Source: a virus. From it: DNA of 64,000 nt. This document shows, in pieces, positions 24,783 to 32,923 of this stretch. The notes below the pieces were generated by a model. That model was given only the letters and a program-made list of their open reading frames with translations, was not told the origin of the DNA and did not search any database. The stretch is from positions 37,797 to 101,796 of the IMG/VR virus record IMGVR_UViG_3300017963_000014; one strand, 5' to 3'. The translations under genes and the position numbers were made by a program. Numbering within the stretch: the first letter of the stretch is position 1; every line of letters starts with the position of its first letter.

Positions 24783-26822
24783 CTAGGCGTCCCCCTCCCC
24801 CTCGCGGAGGTCGAGCGCCGGCGGGACGAAGCCACCGAAGCGCCGGGCGGCCTCCGCCCGGAGGAGCTCGGCGAGCCGCTCGAGCGGCTCGTCCGCGCGA
24901 TCGACCGTTCCGGCGGGCTCGAGGTCGCGGTCGCGCTCGCCCTCGGTCGCGACCTGAAGCCCCGCCCGCCCCTGCGACGTCGGTTCCCCCCCGCCGGGGG
25001 CGGCGGAGGCGGAGTTCGTCTTCATGATCTCCGCGAGCGTAAGCGAGAAGGGCTTGTCCGGGTCGAGCAGCTTCGGGTCGACCTCGCCGAGGTCCTCGTT
25101 CACGATCCGGGAGAGAATCTTCCGCGCGATCCGCGGGGTCGCCCCACCGGTCTTCTCCCCGCCCGCGAGGATCCGAACGAGATCCGCGTTCTCCGCGACG
25201 TTCGGCCCGTTCGAGCGGAAGACGGAGTTAACGATATTCAGCCGGAGGAGGACGTCCCGCGTGAAGAACCGGTCGACCTTGTCCCGCTCCGGCTCGAATA
25301 CCTGCTCGTCCCCGAGCCTCCTCGAGGCGTCGACGACGTCCCCGGAGTAGTCCTCGGCCTTCCCTACGAATAGCGAGGGGAAGCGCCAGACCCGGCGGAC
25401 GGACTCGTCGTTCGCCGCCTTGTAGTTGACGAAGAGCGCGTCCGTGTGCTGCTCCTTCGTCAGCGGCGTTATATCGATCTTCATCGAGCCGGGGTCGCGC
25501 ATTCCCTCCATCACCGGCTCGGCCTCGATAAGGAGGAACTTCGAGTAGTTGTCGTCCCCCTGGATCGCCGCCTCGACGAACTCGTCGATACGCTCGATCG
25601 ACTCGTCGTCGAGCTTCCCGTTCGATACCGAGATCGCGAGCGACGGGACGTTGTTGTTCTTGAACGTCGTGTAGTTGATCTCCTCCGACGCGCGGGAGCC
25701 CATGATCGCGAAGAGGTTCCCGATATAGCGCGGGAGCCCGTAGGGGGAGCGCGGGCAGTAGATCCGCTGGTGTCTAACCGGGTTCGCCGCGTCCGCGACG
25801 GGGAAGCCGACGAAGGAGTTCGTCCGGACGACGACGCTCCCGTTCGAGAGCGTAAAGCGCGTCGCCCGCTCCTTGTTCCCCTCCGTGAGCTGCTCCCTCG
25901 TTACGACCTCGCCCGTCCGGGAGGAGATCAGGCGGGGGTCGCCGAGCTCCTTGAACCAGACCGCGCGCCCGCCCTCGAGGACCTGTACGTACCTCCGGAA
26001 CCGCTTCCTCCGGAGGTGCTCCTCCCTCCGGTACCGGACCTCGACCGGGAGCTGCTTCCGGACCGCCGCCTCGCCCTCCCCCGGCTCGGGGGGAGCGAGC
26101 TCGCCCGGCTCCCCCGCCGGGGGCGGGGGCGGGAAGGAGACCTCCTTTACGACGCGGTAGTCGACGTACTCCGTCGGCTCGTCGTCCGGCTTCGTGATCC
26201 GCATCGTCCAGGCCGGGAGCTGCTCGAGCCCGTCTAACTCGCCCGTACCCGGTACCTCGACGAACTCCGTGAAGTTGTTCCCCGTCGACTCGAGGTCCCG
26301 CCGGAGCTTGTCCCGGAGGTCCTCGATCGCGCCCTCGGCGCAGGCGGACTCGAAGAAGTTCTCCGCCGCCGTCGCTTCCTCCGCGAGGATCCGGAGGAGC
26401 TCGGGGTCGGTCCGCTCTGTGACCGGGAACCGCGGCCGGAGGCGCCAGCCGAAGCTCTCGACGTTTACGCTCATCGCGTCGATCGCCGGACCGATCTCCG
26501 TGTTGTTCTCCGGCATTACCGCGAGGAAGAGCGGGTCGAACGGGGGCTCGACGACCTTCCCCGCCCGCTGGAGCCGCTCGAACTCCGCGTTCACCCGCTC
26601 GCCCGAGGAGGTCCCGGGCGCGGAGACGCCCTCGTCGCGCTGCTTCGCCACCCCCGCGACTCGCTTCGCGACCCGGTCCCGGGCCCCGCGGGCGCCGGCG
26701 AGCCCGAAGATCGTCGCCTTAACCGCCCGGACGTTACGCCGGACGGCGTCCCCGACGGTCTCCGCTCCCGGGCTCCGCTCGATCGGGACCTCCGCCCCGA
26801 GGCGTACGGTCTCGGCGCCCAC
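24783..26822 (-). CDS. Portal protein (PBSX family)
   Basis: 679 aa, GTG start. Features of the PBSX/P2-type portal: GPAIDAMSVNVESFGWRLRP, a long Pro-rich insertion (about 230-260), CPRSPYGLPRYIGNLFAIMG, TFKNNNVPSLAISVSNGKLD and FPSLFVGKAEDYSG. It forms the dodecameric DNA gate at the unique vertex. The last ~90 residues are low-complexity and probably disordered. Confidence 0.9.
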   Translation of the reverse strand: MGAETVRLGAEVPIERSPGAETVGDAVRRNVRAVKATIFGLAGARGARDRVAKRVAGVAKQRDEGVSAPGTSSGERVNAEFERLQRAGKVVEPPFDPLFLAVMPENNTEIGPAIDAMSVNVESFGWRLRPRFPVTERTDPELLRILAEEATAAENFFESACAEGAIEDLRDKLRRDLESTGNNFTEFVEVPGTGELDGLEQLPAWTMRITKPDDEPTEYVDYRVVKEVSFPPPPPAGEPGELAPPEPGEGEAAVRKQLPVEVRYRREEHLRRKRFRRYVQVLEGGRAVWFKELGDPRLISSRTGEVVTREQLTEGNKERATRFTLSNGSVVVRTNSFVGFPVADAANPVRHQRIYCPRSPYGLPRYIGNLFAIMGSRASEEINYTTFKNNNVPSLAISVSNGKLDDESIERIDEFVEAAIQGDDNYSKFLLIEAEPVMEGMRDPGSMKIDITPLTKEQHTDALFVNYKAANDESVRRVWRFPSLFVGKAEDYSGDVVDASRRLGDEQVFEPERDKVDRFFTRDVLLRLNIVNSVFRSNGPNVAENADLVRILAGGEKTGGATPRIARKILSRIVNEDLGEVDPKLLDPDKPFSLTLAEIMKTNSASAAPGGGEPTSQGRAGLQVATEGERDRDLEPAGTVDRADEPLERLAELLRAEAARRFGGFVPPALDLREGEGDA

Positions 26823-26826
26823 GCCG

Positions 26827-27240
26827 CTAGCCGCCCTTCCGCCCGTAGACCGGGATACCGGCGACCTCGATTCGGACCCGCTTCCCCGCGCCGCCCGCGA
26901 GTCCGGAGACCTCGAAGAAGACCGACCCGGAGTGCCCGACCCGGAAGATCTTCCTCACCCCCGTATTCGCGCCGGAGAGCGCTATCGTCTGAGGCGTCGC
27001 CTCCGGGACGAACCCGCCGTTCGGGGCCCCGTTCTTCGAGGGACTCCAGAAGTGGGGCTCTATCGTCGCGGCGGTCGCGCCCCCGAGGAGCGAAGCCTGG
27101 ATAACGACCTCGTCGAAGTCCGCGCAGTTTATACCCGACTTCCGCTCGCTCGGAAGTAACGCGTCGTTCGCGTCGACCTCTCGAAATGTATTGAAGTCCG
27201 GGGCGTACGGAACGCTCGCGGTCGGGGTGACTTCGGCCAT
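26827..27240 (-). CDS. Beta-rich protein between terminase and portal
   Basis: 137 aa, not recognised. Predicted beta-sandwich (DFDEVVIQASLLGGATAATI, ...SGSVFFEVSGLAGGAGKRVR). It resembles small head-decoration or fibre-tip jelly rolls in composition. Position before the portal is unusual for a decoration protein. Confidence 0.45.
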   Translation of the reverse strand: MAEVTPTASVPYAPDFNTFREVDANDALLPSERKSGINCADFDEVVIQASLLGGATAATIEPHFWSPSKNGAPNGGFVPEATPQTIALSGANTGVRKIFRVGHSGSVFFEVSGLAGGAGKRVRIEVAGIPVYGRKGG

Positions 27241-27257
27241 TTTCTACCGTCCTCCCT

Positions 27258-27280
27258 CGCTAGTCCTCTCGGGGCTAGCG
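27258..27280. promoter_or_regulatory. Hairpin in spacer before 137 aa gene
   Basis: CGCTAGTCC-TCTCG-GGGCTAGCG, nine pairs including one G-T wobble, overlapping the upstream stop codon. Possible attenuator. Confidence 0.4.
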
Positions 27281-27778
27281 GATCGCGCGGAGCGCGTTCT
27301 CGGAACCGAGGATAGCGCCCCAGCGGGACTTCCGGAGCTCGAGCTCGACGACCTCGGTCGGCGCCGCCTTCTCGACGTCGCCGCCCCCGACCGGGACGAA
27401 CTCGACCCGGACCTCGACCGGCTCCTCGAACTCGATCTCCCCGCTCGCCGCCCGCCGGAAGTTCGCCCGGAAGAGCTTCCCGGTGTTCCCGTCCCTCACG
27501 ATCACGTGGTCGTTGAAGATCCCCTCGAGCCAGGCGTCGAGCGAGCCGTCGGCGAGAAGGACGCGGTTCGTCTCGACGGCGGAGATCATCGCCCAGATGA
27601 AGTCGTGCAGCTCCTCCCCCGCCCGGAGCTCGACCTTCCGGACCGGGAGGAACCTCCGCCCGGCGTTCTCCGCCCGGCGGAGCTCCGCGAGCTTCGCGAC
27701 CTGCTCGTCCGAGAGCCTCTCGCCCGCCTCGAGCGCCTTCCGAATAGCTACCAGCTTCTTCCCGTCTTCTCGCTTCAC
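27275..27778 (-). CDS. Unknown protein downstream of terminase
   Basis: 167 aa, GTG start overlapping the terminase stop (GTGA). N-terminal ~55 residues are helical and charged (KALEAGERLSDEQVAKLAEL); the rest is mixed alpha/beta (ELHDFIWAMISAVETNRVLL, LDAWLEGIFNDHVIVRDGNT). Translational coupling to the terminase hints at packaging or head assembly, but no family was recognised. Confidence 0.48.
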   Translation of the reverse strand: MKREDGKKLVAIRKALEAGERLSDEQVAKLAELRRAENAGRRFLPVRKVELRAGEELHDFIWAMISAVETNRVLLADGSLDAWLEGIFNDHVIVRDGNTGKLFRANFRRAASGEIEFEEPVEVRVEFVPVGGGDVEKAAPTEVVELELRKSRWGAILGSENALRAIR

Positions 27779-29334
27779 TTTACGCCTCCTGTAGTTACCA
27801 CCACCGAACGTTGCTTGCTCCGAAGCGCGCGGCCGCCCCCGAAGAGACCGACCTTACGCTTCCGCTTCCGCTTCGCCCGGACGACGCAACCGAGGGTTAC
27901 GGCGAGGTCGAGCGAGTCGAAGCGGTCGTCCCGCTTCCCGTGCGGGAACGAAATCAGCTGCGTCTCGAGCGCCTCGCGCCAGCTCGCCTCCTTCGGGTGC
28001 TTGACCCGCCCCGCCTCGTAGCGGGCGGAGAGCTTCCAGGCCCGGGTGACCTTGTCGGTCAGGGTGATCACGGGGACGCAGCGGTCGCCGACCTCCGCCC
28101 CGAGCTCGCGGTAGACCGCGTGGAGCCGCGCCCGCTGGAACGCGTTCGCCTCGATCCCGAAGCGGATCAGCCACTCGCCCCAGCGCTCGAAGAGGTAGCT
28201 CGCCCGCGCGATCTGGAGGTTGTACGGGATTAACCCCGCGTAGTTCTCGAGGACGTAGACGTCGAGTACGTCGGGGTCCCGGTCGTCGACGCCGATAACG
28301 GAGTCCGAGTACTCGTCCTGCTGCTCCTTCTCCGCGATCGCGAGGTCGCAGGCGGCCCAGACCTTGAGCTCGAGCGAGCGGATCAGCTTCTCCGGCTCCT
28401 CCTCGTACTCGGCTCGAAACATCTCGTCCGCGAAGATATCGCCCTTCATCCGGGTCGTCGACTGCTGGAACTGAGAGTCAAAGTGCGCGGATCCCATCGA
28501 GACGCGGAGCGCGCGGAGGTCGGCGGCGGGGAGCATCTCCTCGACGATCGAGACCCCCCGCTCGGGGTCGGCCTCGCCGGTCTCGGGGTCGATCAGAGCG
28601 GGGACCTCGCAGACGCTACGCTCGAACTTCGGGTCGTTCTCCTCGAGCCGCGCGTAGAGGTCGTCGGGGTTGTAGCGCGTCCCGATCACGTCGATCTCGC
28701 CGGGGGTACCGTCGGAGCGCTTCATCAGCAGGGTCGGAACGAGGGTCTTGTAGAAGAAGATCGCGATCCGGTCACGCTCCCCCTGCGTCCGCGCGTTCCG
28801 CTCGTCGACGAGGTCGTCGGCCTTAATTAAGTCGAAGTGCTTAGAGGTTACGGGTCCGTCGGCGCCAGCTGCGAGCCAGGTCGGCTCCTTCAGCTTCCGG
28901 GTCCGCGTCCGGATCGTCGCCTCGCCCGTCCCCCACTTCTCGCCCCGGAGGTCGCCGAAGAGCTCGCAGAAGCGCTCGACCTCGAAGCAGCCCTGGATCT
29001 CCGAGAGGATATCCTTCGACTGATCCTTGACCCGGGACCCGATAAGTATCCGTACGTTCGGGTCTATCAACGGCCGGTGAACGCAGTCCGCGACCGTTAG
29101 GATCGTCGACTTCCCGCAGCCGCGGGGGAGGAGGAAGAGGCGCCAGGGGCCGGGAAGGAGCCGCTTCGCCTCGATCATCAGCCAGTGAACGGGGAGGACC
29201 TCGAAGCCGAGGACGCGGGCGAGGACGTCCAGGCGACGCTCCTCGACGATGAGCTTCCGCTGGACGATCGCCTTGCTCTCGTAGATCCGGTCGAGCTCTC
29301 GCTTGAGTTCGCTCGAGGTCGGAACGGTCGGCAT
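27775..29334 (-). CDS. terL: Terminase large subunit
   Basis: 519 aa. Packaging ATPase: Walker A-like RGCGKST at residues 71-77, Walker B-like HFDLIKADDLVDER, and a C-terminal RNase H-like nuclease with acidic residues in WAACDLAIAEKEQQDEYSDS and VLDVYVLENYAG. It binds portal and small subunit and translocates DNA. There is no clear Shine-Dalgarno before the ATG, unlike most genes here, so initiation may use a short or leaderless message. Confidence 0.9.
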   Translation of the reverse strand: MPTVPTSSELKRELDRIYESKAIVQRKLIVEERRLDVLARVLGFEVLPVHWLMIEAKRLLPGPWRLFLLPRGCGKSTILTVADCVHRPLIDPNVRILIGSRVKDQSKDILSEIQGCFEVERFCELFGDLRGEKWGTGEATIRTRTRKLKEPTWLAAGADGPVTSKHFDLIKADDLVDERNARTQGERDRIAIFFYKTLVPTLLMKRSDGTPGEIDVIGTRYNPDDLYARLEENDPKFERSVCEVPALIDPETGEADPERGVSIVEEMLPAADLRALRVSMGSAHFDSQFQQSTTRMKGDIFADEMFRAEYEEEPEKLIRSLELKVWAACDLAIAEKEQQDEYSDSVIGVDDRDPDVLDVYVLENYAGLIPYNLQIARASYLFERWGEWLIRFGIEANAFQRARLHAVYRELGAEVGDRCVPVITLTDKVTRAWKLSARYEAGRVKHPKEASWREALETQLISFPHGKRDDRFDSLDLAVTLGCVVRAKRKRKRKVGLFGGGRALRSKQRSVVVTTGGVK

Positions 29335-29423
29335 GAGGGAGAATTTACTACGCTTACAGAAAGTCCCTATTCCGATGAGCCCCCGCTCTAGTAAGATGGA
29401 CGAACGGAACGGAGGAGGTCCCG
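29335..29423. promoter_or_regulatory. Divergent intergenic region, terminase / plus-strand gene
   Basis: 89 bases between divergent starts. It is AT-richer than surrounding DNA. On the minus strand GACTTTCTGTAAGCG and TAGTAAAT lie just before the terminase ATG, sharing ACTTTCT with the four repeated promoters. On the plus strand a GGAGGAGG site serves the 242 aa gene. Promoters in both directions are inferred. Confidence 0.45.
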
Positions 29424-30152
29424 ATGCGAAGCGAGATCGCCGCGGAGCGCGACGAGGTCCCCGAGCGGACGGAGGATGCGCTCGAGGAGGGTCGCCCGGT
29501 CCCGGCCCGGTCCCGGGCTCTAGAGGTCGCCCGGCGGGGGTTCCGGAGGTTCGCCCCGAACCAGGAGCCGAACGAGCGGAAGCTCGCGATCGCGCAGTAC
29601 CGGGCCTGCCGCGCCCTCCTCTGGACGCGCGAGCAGATCCTCGAGGAGACCGGTTGGTCGCGGCAGTGGCTAGCGTCCGTCGAGCGCCTCGCCCGGGAGG
29701 AGGACTCGGTCCTCCTCGAGAAGGGGGCGGACCCGGTCGAGATCTTCACCGAGTACCGGGAGGCGCAGCTCCTCGCCGCGCGCGAGCTCGAGGACCTCGC
29801 GCAGATCTTCCGGAGCTCGAAGCAGTTCTCGGCGCTCGTCGGCGCGGTCAAGGCGCGGTCGGAGATACTCGACAAGATCATCAAGACCGGGCAGGAGCTC
29901 GGGCTGATACGGCGGGCGGCGAAGGAGATCCGGGTCCGGGGGAAGGTGAACTACGAGACGAAGACGATCAAGGAGCTCCGGCTCCTCCTCCGCGGGGAGT
30001 TCGAGGAGATGCAGCGCCTGATCCGCGCCCCCGGCGAGGTCGTCTCCGGCCCCGCCGCCGCCGTCCTCCGGCGGGTCCTCCCCCCGGCGAACGCGGAGTC
30101 CGCGGTAAATCCGTCCCGGAAGAAACCACGGGTAAAGAAACTCGCCGGTTAA
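29424..30152 (+). CDS. Helical DNA-binding-like protein, candidate small terminase
   Basis: 242 aa on the opposite strand to the rest of the packaging operon. Helical throughout; LWTREQILEETGWSRQWLAS reads as a helix-turn-helix, followed by a coiled region (YREAQLLAARELEDLAQIFR, SALVGAVKARSEILDKIIKT) as in small terminase subunits, and a basic C-terminal tail. A transcription regulator of the structural operon is the main alternative. Confidence 0.5.
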   Translation: MRSEIAAERDEVPERTEDALEEGRPVPARSRALEVARRGFRRFAPNQEPNERKLAIAQYRACRALLWTREQILEETGWSRQWLASVERLAREEDSVLLEKGADPVEIFTEYREAQLLAARELEDLAQIFRSSKQFSALVGAVKARSEILDKIIKTGQELGLIRRAAKEIRVRGKVNYETKTIKELRLLLRGEFEEMQRLIRAPGEVVSGPAAAVLRRVLPPANAESAVNPSRKKPRVKKLAG

Positions 30153-30170
30153 CTCCGCGTCCCACCCGAA

Positions 30171-30386
30171 CTAACTTAGACCGTAGGAGGTCTCGCAGCG
30201 GAGCCAGCGGGGGCGGGGGGCCGGGTCCGTCGCGCGAAACGGTAGCGCCGGGTCGAGCTCGCGCGCGAGCGCGCGCTCCGCGCGGAGGAGGGCGTCGTCG
30301 AGCCGCCGGCGGGGTCCCGGGCGCCGGAGGAGAGCGCCGCGGGCGAGGCGGACCGCGCGGAGGGCGCGGCGGAGGTCGGCGCTCAC
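30171..30386 (-). CDS. Small Arg/Leu-rich protein
   Basis: 71 aa from GTG at 30386, whose GTGA overlaps the J-domain gene stop. Highly Arg/Leu/Ala-rich helical protein, ending RPRWLRCETSYGLS. No family. The coupled start and continuing operon support expression. Convergent with the plus-strand gene, 18 bases away. Confidence 0.5.
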   Translation of the reverse strand: MSADLRRALRAVRLARGALLRRPGPRRRLDDALLRAERALARELDPALPFRATDPAPRPRWLRCETSYGLS

Positions 30387-30625
30387 GAGAGCCCCCGGAC
30401 GAGCCCGTCGAGGAGGGCGTTCAGCTCGCCGAGGAGCTCGGCGTCCCCGCCGCGGTCGGGGTGGAGCGCGCGGTTCACCCGCCGCTGGAGCGCCCGGAGC
30501 CCCGGGACGTCGAGGACCCCCCGGAGCCGCGCGCGGGCCCCGACGAGCCCGCGGAGGAACTCGAGCTCGCGCCGGGTCGCGCGGATCGACTCGACCGCGC
30601 GGGCGACCTCGTCCCCGGGGGTCAC
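30383..30625 (-). CDS. J-domain-like protein
   Basis: 80 aa, GTG start overlapping the upstream stop. The C-terminal half reads as a J-domain core: helix LRALQRRVNRAL, HPD at residues 55-57 in HPDRGGD, then helix LLGELNALLDGL. In DnaJ proteins HPD triggers Hsp70 ATPase. No helix I is obvious, so the domain is short or divergent. A protein with DnaJ-type cysteine motifs lies two genes upstream. Confidence 0.62.
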   Translation of the reverse strand: MTPGDEVARAVESIRATRRELEFLRGLVGARARLRGVLDVPGLRALQRRVNRALHPDRGGDAELLGELNALLDGLVRGLS

Positions 30626-30921
30626 GACGCGACCCCGAGCCGGGCGGGGAGCTCCTCGAGCGCGAACGCGAGGAGCGCCTCCCGGACGCGCTCGAGCGCG
30701 CCCCCGGCGGTCGGGGGCGGAGGAGCGGGGCGGCGACGCTCCGCCGCGTCGAGCCGGCGGACGAGCTCCGCGACCTCGCGGTCGACCCGACGGAGCCCCG
30801 CGAGCCCGTGCTCGACCTCCCAGCGGAGGTTCCCGACGTTCTCCGCCGCGGACTTCCCCGCCCCGAGGCTCTCGCGGAGGACCGCGGCGAGCTCGAGGAC
30901 CTCGGTACGAAGATCGGACAT
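30622..30921 (-). CDS. Helical coiled-coil protein
   Basis: 99 aa, mostly helix with heptad-like spacing (LELAAVLRESLGAGKSAAEN, LRRVDREVAELVRRLDAAER), a Pro-rich hinge and a C-terminal helix. It sits between the two DnaJ-like genes and overlaps the J-domain start. Possibly an oligomerising partner; unassigned. Confidence 0.5.
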   Translation of the reverse strand: MSDLRTEVLELAAVLRESLGAGKSAAENVGNLRWEVEHGLAGLRRVDREVAELVRRLDAAERRRPAPPPPTAGGALERVREALLAFALEELPARLGVAS

Positions 30922-31006
30922 CCTAGACCTCCTTCCGGGTCCCGGCGACCCGCCGGGGCCCCCTCGGGGGAGGGGAGCCCGGCCGACCGCCGGTCGACCC
31001 CGCGAG

Positions 31007-31417
31007 CTACCGCTCCGCCGAGCCGGTCAGCTCGACCCAGGCCGGCTCGGAGTCGTTCCGGTAGGTACCGGCGGAGACCGCGGCGAGTCCGGCCCGGTAG
31101 CCCGCGGCGTACCAGAAGTTCGCCTCCGCGGAGACCGTCCGCGTCGTCTGCGGGCCGCGCTCGACCACCTCCCGGGCGCCGGACTTCAGCGTCCCGTCGA
31201 GGTGCGCGTCGTGGTACCCCCAGTTGAAGCGGATCCGCGGGTGGGTCAGGTCCGCCGCGCCGCTCCCGCGACAGGAGGAGCAGGTCCCGCGGCCGCGGCG
31301 ACCGGTCCCGCGGCAGGCGGGGCAGCGGGAGTCGCGGGCGAGGCGGGCGGAGAGGGTCGGGGAAGAGGTAGTCATCGCGGCCTCCTTCGGGGTTTCGGTC
31401 TTTTTCGTCGTCGTCAT
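31007..31417 (-). CDS. DnaJ-type zinc-finger protein
   Basis: 136 aa if started at the leader ATG. Two CxxCxGxG repeats, CPACRGTG (Cys32/35) and CSSCRGSG (Cys46/49), reproduce one zinc site of the DnaJ cysteine-rich domain. The rest (IRFNWGYHDAHLDGTLKSGA, FWYAAGYRAGLAAVSAGTYR) is unassigned. The predicted transcript begins at this ATG. A second in-frame ATG at 31375 has a perfect AAGGAGG site and would give 122 aa lacking the MTTTKKT leader. Confidence 0.66.
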   Translation of the reverse strand: MTTTKKTETPKEAAMTTSSPTLSARLARDSRCPACRGTGRRGRGTCSSCRGSGAADLTHPRIRFNWGYHDAHLDGTLKSGAREVVERGPQTTRTVSAEANFWYAAGYRAGLAAVSAGTYRNDSEPAWVELTGSAER

Positions 31418-31483
31418 AATTATATCTTATCATCTAGAAAGTATTTGTCCAGAGGAAAAGTGCCTCCCCCGCGATTTTTTTTT
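31391..31483 (-). repeat. Promoter-leader repeat, copy a
   Basis: One of four copies. On the minus strand: A-rich tract and GGGGGAGGC, then TGGACA (31446-31451), 16 bases, TAAGAT (31424-31429), AATTATG and the MTTTKKT-encoding leader. With that -10, transcription would start on the A of ATG. Copies a and d are nearly identical over about 85 bases. Confidence 0.75.
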
Positions 31484-31486
31484 CGC

Positions 31487-31687
31487 CTACTCCCCGCGGG
31501 CCCGCTCGATCGAGCGGTTGCAGAACTCGCGCCGGACGAGGCGCGCGAGCCGGCGGGCGTCCGCCTCCGGCCAGTCGAGGCGGAAGTGCCCCTCGAGCGC
31601 CCCCCGGGGGAGCATCCCAAGCCCGACGGCGTCGGCGACGTCCCGGACGAGCTCGGCGACGGCGGGGTTCCACGGTCGGTCTTCCAT
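31487..31687 (-). CDS. Small unknown protein
   Basis: 66 aa (MEDRPWNPAVAELVRDVADA, ...WPEADARRLARLVRREFCNR). Helical, no family. The start is preceded by GGAGGGAGGTTCGAG. It ends just upstream of promoter copy a on the same strand. Confidence 0.45.
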   Translation of the reverse strand: MEDRPWNPAVAELVRDVADAVGLGMLPRGALEGHFRLDWPEADARRLARLVRREFCNRSIERARGE

Positions 31688-31726
31688 CTCGAACCTCCCT
31701 CCGGCGGGGCGTTCCCCCGCCCGCGG

Positions 31727-32035
31727 TCAGAGCAGCGAGGCGCGGGCGTCGACCCCCGCCTCGAGCTCCGCGTCCGTCGACTCGAGGAAGCACTCGTCGA
31801 CCCCCTCGTCGAGGTACCCCTCCGCCAGCGCGCGGAGCTCCCGGGCGGAGGCGACCGCGACGAACCGCTCGCCGCCCCGGAGCGGGTAGGCGAAGGCGAC
31901 CTCCCCGAGGGGGGTCCGGGCGACGTGCGTGCAGGGACCGCCGGTCGCGTACTCCGCGCGGATCGTAACCTCCGCGTCGCGGTAGCGTTCGTGGCGACCG
32001 GAGGCGTCGAACTTCTCGAAGCGCAGCTTACCCAT
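31727..32035 (-). CDS. Unknown accessory protein
   Basis: 102 aa from ATG at 32035, overlapping the upstream gene by eight bases. Alpha/beta pattern with VTIRAEYATGGPCTHVARTP and RFVAVASARELRALAEGYLD; acidic C-terminus. No family recognised. Confidence 0.48.
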   Translation of the reverse strand: MGKLRFEKFDASGRHERYRDAEVTIRAEYATGGPCTHVARTPLGEVAFAYPLRGGERFVAVASARELRALAEGYLDEGVDECFLESTDAELEAGVDARASLL

Positions 32036-32336
32036 CGGAGACCTCCTCCGAGGGAACCCGACGGACGCCGGCGCAGAAGTCGCAGGTCCCCCCGGGGAGG
32101 GAGCGACAGTAGCAGGCGCGGTCGAGCGCCTCGGCGTCGAAGGGAAGGAACTCCTCGAGGGTAGGTTCCCAGCGCTCGGGGTCGAGGAGCGGGGTCGTCC
32201 CGAGCCAGGCCCCGCCGCGGACGGGGGCGGAGTACCAGAGCGGAGCACCTGGAGGGAAGAGGTAGACCCGGGAGTCGCGGAAGACGACCCGGAAACCGGC
32301 GGCGCGGTAGCGCGCGGCGTTCGTAAGCTCCGTCAT
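32028..32336 (-). CDS. Unknown protein with Cys-rich C-terminus
   Basis: 102 aa from ATG at 32336 (ATGA overlap). The N-terminal ~40 residues (ARYRAAGFRVVFRDSRVYLF) look folded; the C-terminus carries CYCRSLPGGTCDFCAGV, a likely zinc or metal site. Function unknown. Confidence 0.5.
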   Translation of the reverse strand: MTELTNAARYRAAGFRVVFRDSRVYLFPPGAPLWYSAPVRGGAWLGTTPLLDPERWEPTLEEFLPFDAEALDRACYCRSLPGGTCDFCAGVRRVPSEEVSDG

Positions 32337-32554
32337 AGCGGACCTCCTTCGCTTCGTAACGACTCCAGAGCATCGGGGCTCACCCAACCGAGGCGCGGGA
32401 GGTAGTCCCAGCGGGCGCCCCGGAGGAGCCGCCCCGCGTACCTCGGCGCCGCGTACCCGCGCTCGACGCGGTCGGAGAGCGCGCAGCAGACGCGGAAGGA
32501 GCGGACCCCCGCGGGCGAGCGGGAGAACTCGAGGCGACCGGGTTTACTCGGCAT
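32333..32554 (-). CDS. Small basic protein
   Basis: 73 aa, basic, with a central FRVCCALSDRVERGY segment. No family. Starts two bases after the 90 aa gene's stop and overlaps the next by ATGA. Confidence 0.45.
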   Translation of the reverse strand: MPSKPGRLEFSRSPAGVRSFRVCCALSDRVERGYAAPRYAGRLLRGARWDYLPRLGWVSPDALESLRSEGGPL

Positions 32555-32556
32555 CT

Positions 32557-32829
32557 CTACCTACCTTTCCCCGCCGCGCGGCGGCAGGAGTTCGAACCGT
32601 ACCAGAGCCCGGCGCGGTAGAGCGCGGGGGCGCAGAAGCGGGACCCGCGCGAGAGCGCGGGGATCCCGGAGCGCCTCGAGTACTCCTCCCGGCGGGCGAG
32701 GAGGTCGCTCGAACGCTCGCCCCGCGGCGGGAGGGAGCGGGTCTCGCGGTAGGTCTCCCGCTCGTCGCTCGCCATAAAAGGGCCGCCCCAGTTCTGCTTC
32801 GTCGCGGCGTCGAACTCGCGCTTCGTCAT
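32557..32829 (-). CDS. Small charged protein behind promoter copy b
   Basis: 90 aa (MTKREFDAATKQNWGGPFMA, ...FCAPALYRAGLWYGSNSCRR). Charged, probably partly disordered. Translation starts at an ATG 45 bases downstream of the degenerate leader, with a GGGGGAAG ribosome site, because the leader ATG is ATA in this copy. Confidence 0.5.
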   Translation of the reverse strand: MTKREFDAATKQNWGGPFMASDERETYRETRSLPPRGERSSDLLARREEYSRRSGIPALSRGSRFCAPALYRAGLWYGSNSCRRAAGKGR

Positions 32830-32848
32830 CGGCTTCCCCCGGCTCTCG

Positions 32849-32916
32849 GTTTCGGTCTTTTTCGTCGTCGTTATAATTATATCTTATCAGATAGAAAGTA
32901 TTTGTCCAGAGGAAAA
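32849..32916 (-). repeat. Promoter-leader repeat, copy b (leader start lost)
   Basis: Same element as at 31.4 kb: TGGACA (32903-32908), 16 bases, TAAGAT (32881-32886). The position of the leader ATG (32874) reads ATA, yet the next ~20 bases (ACGACGACGAAAAAGACC) are unchanged. The leader is thus kept as nucleic acid although it cannot be translated from this codon. Confidence 0.75.
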
Positions 32917-32923
32917 CGCACCT

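Noticed and set aside
30171-31433. Long Arg/Pro-rich minus-strand open frame of about 420 codons
   Set aside because: It overlaps four better-supported small genes with ribosome sites, overlaps and motifs; only its last 71 codons from GTG 30386 are kept.
29303-32164. Open plus-strand frame of over 900 codons
   Set aside because: Low-complexity Arg/Gly/Pro translation antisense to motif-bearing genes; an artefact of high GC.
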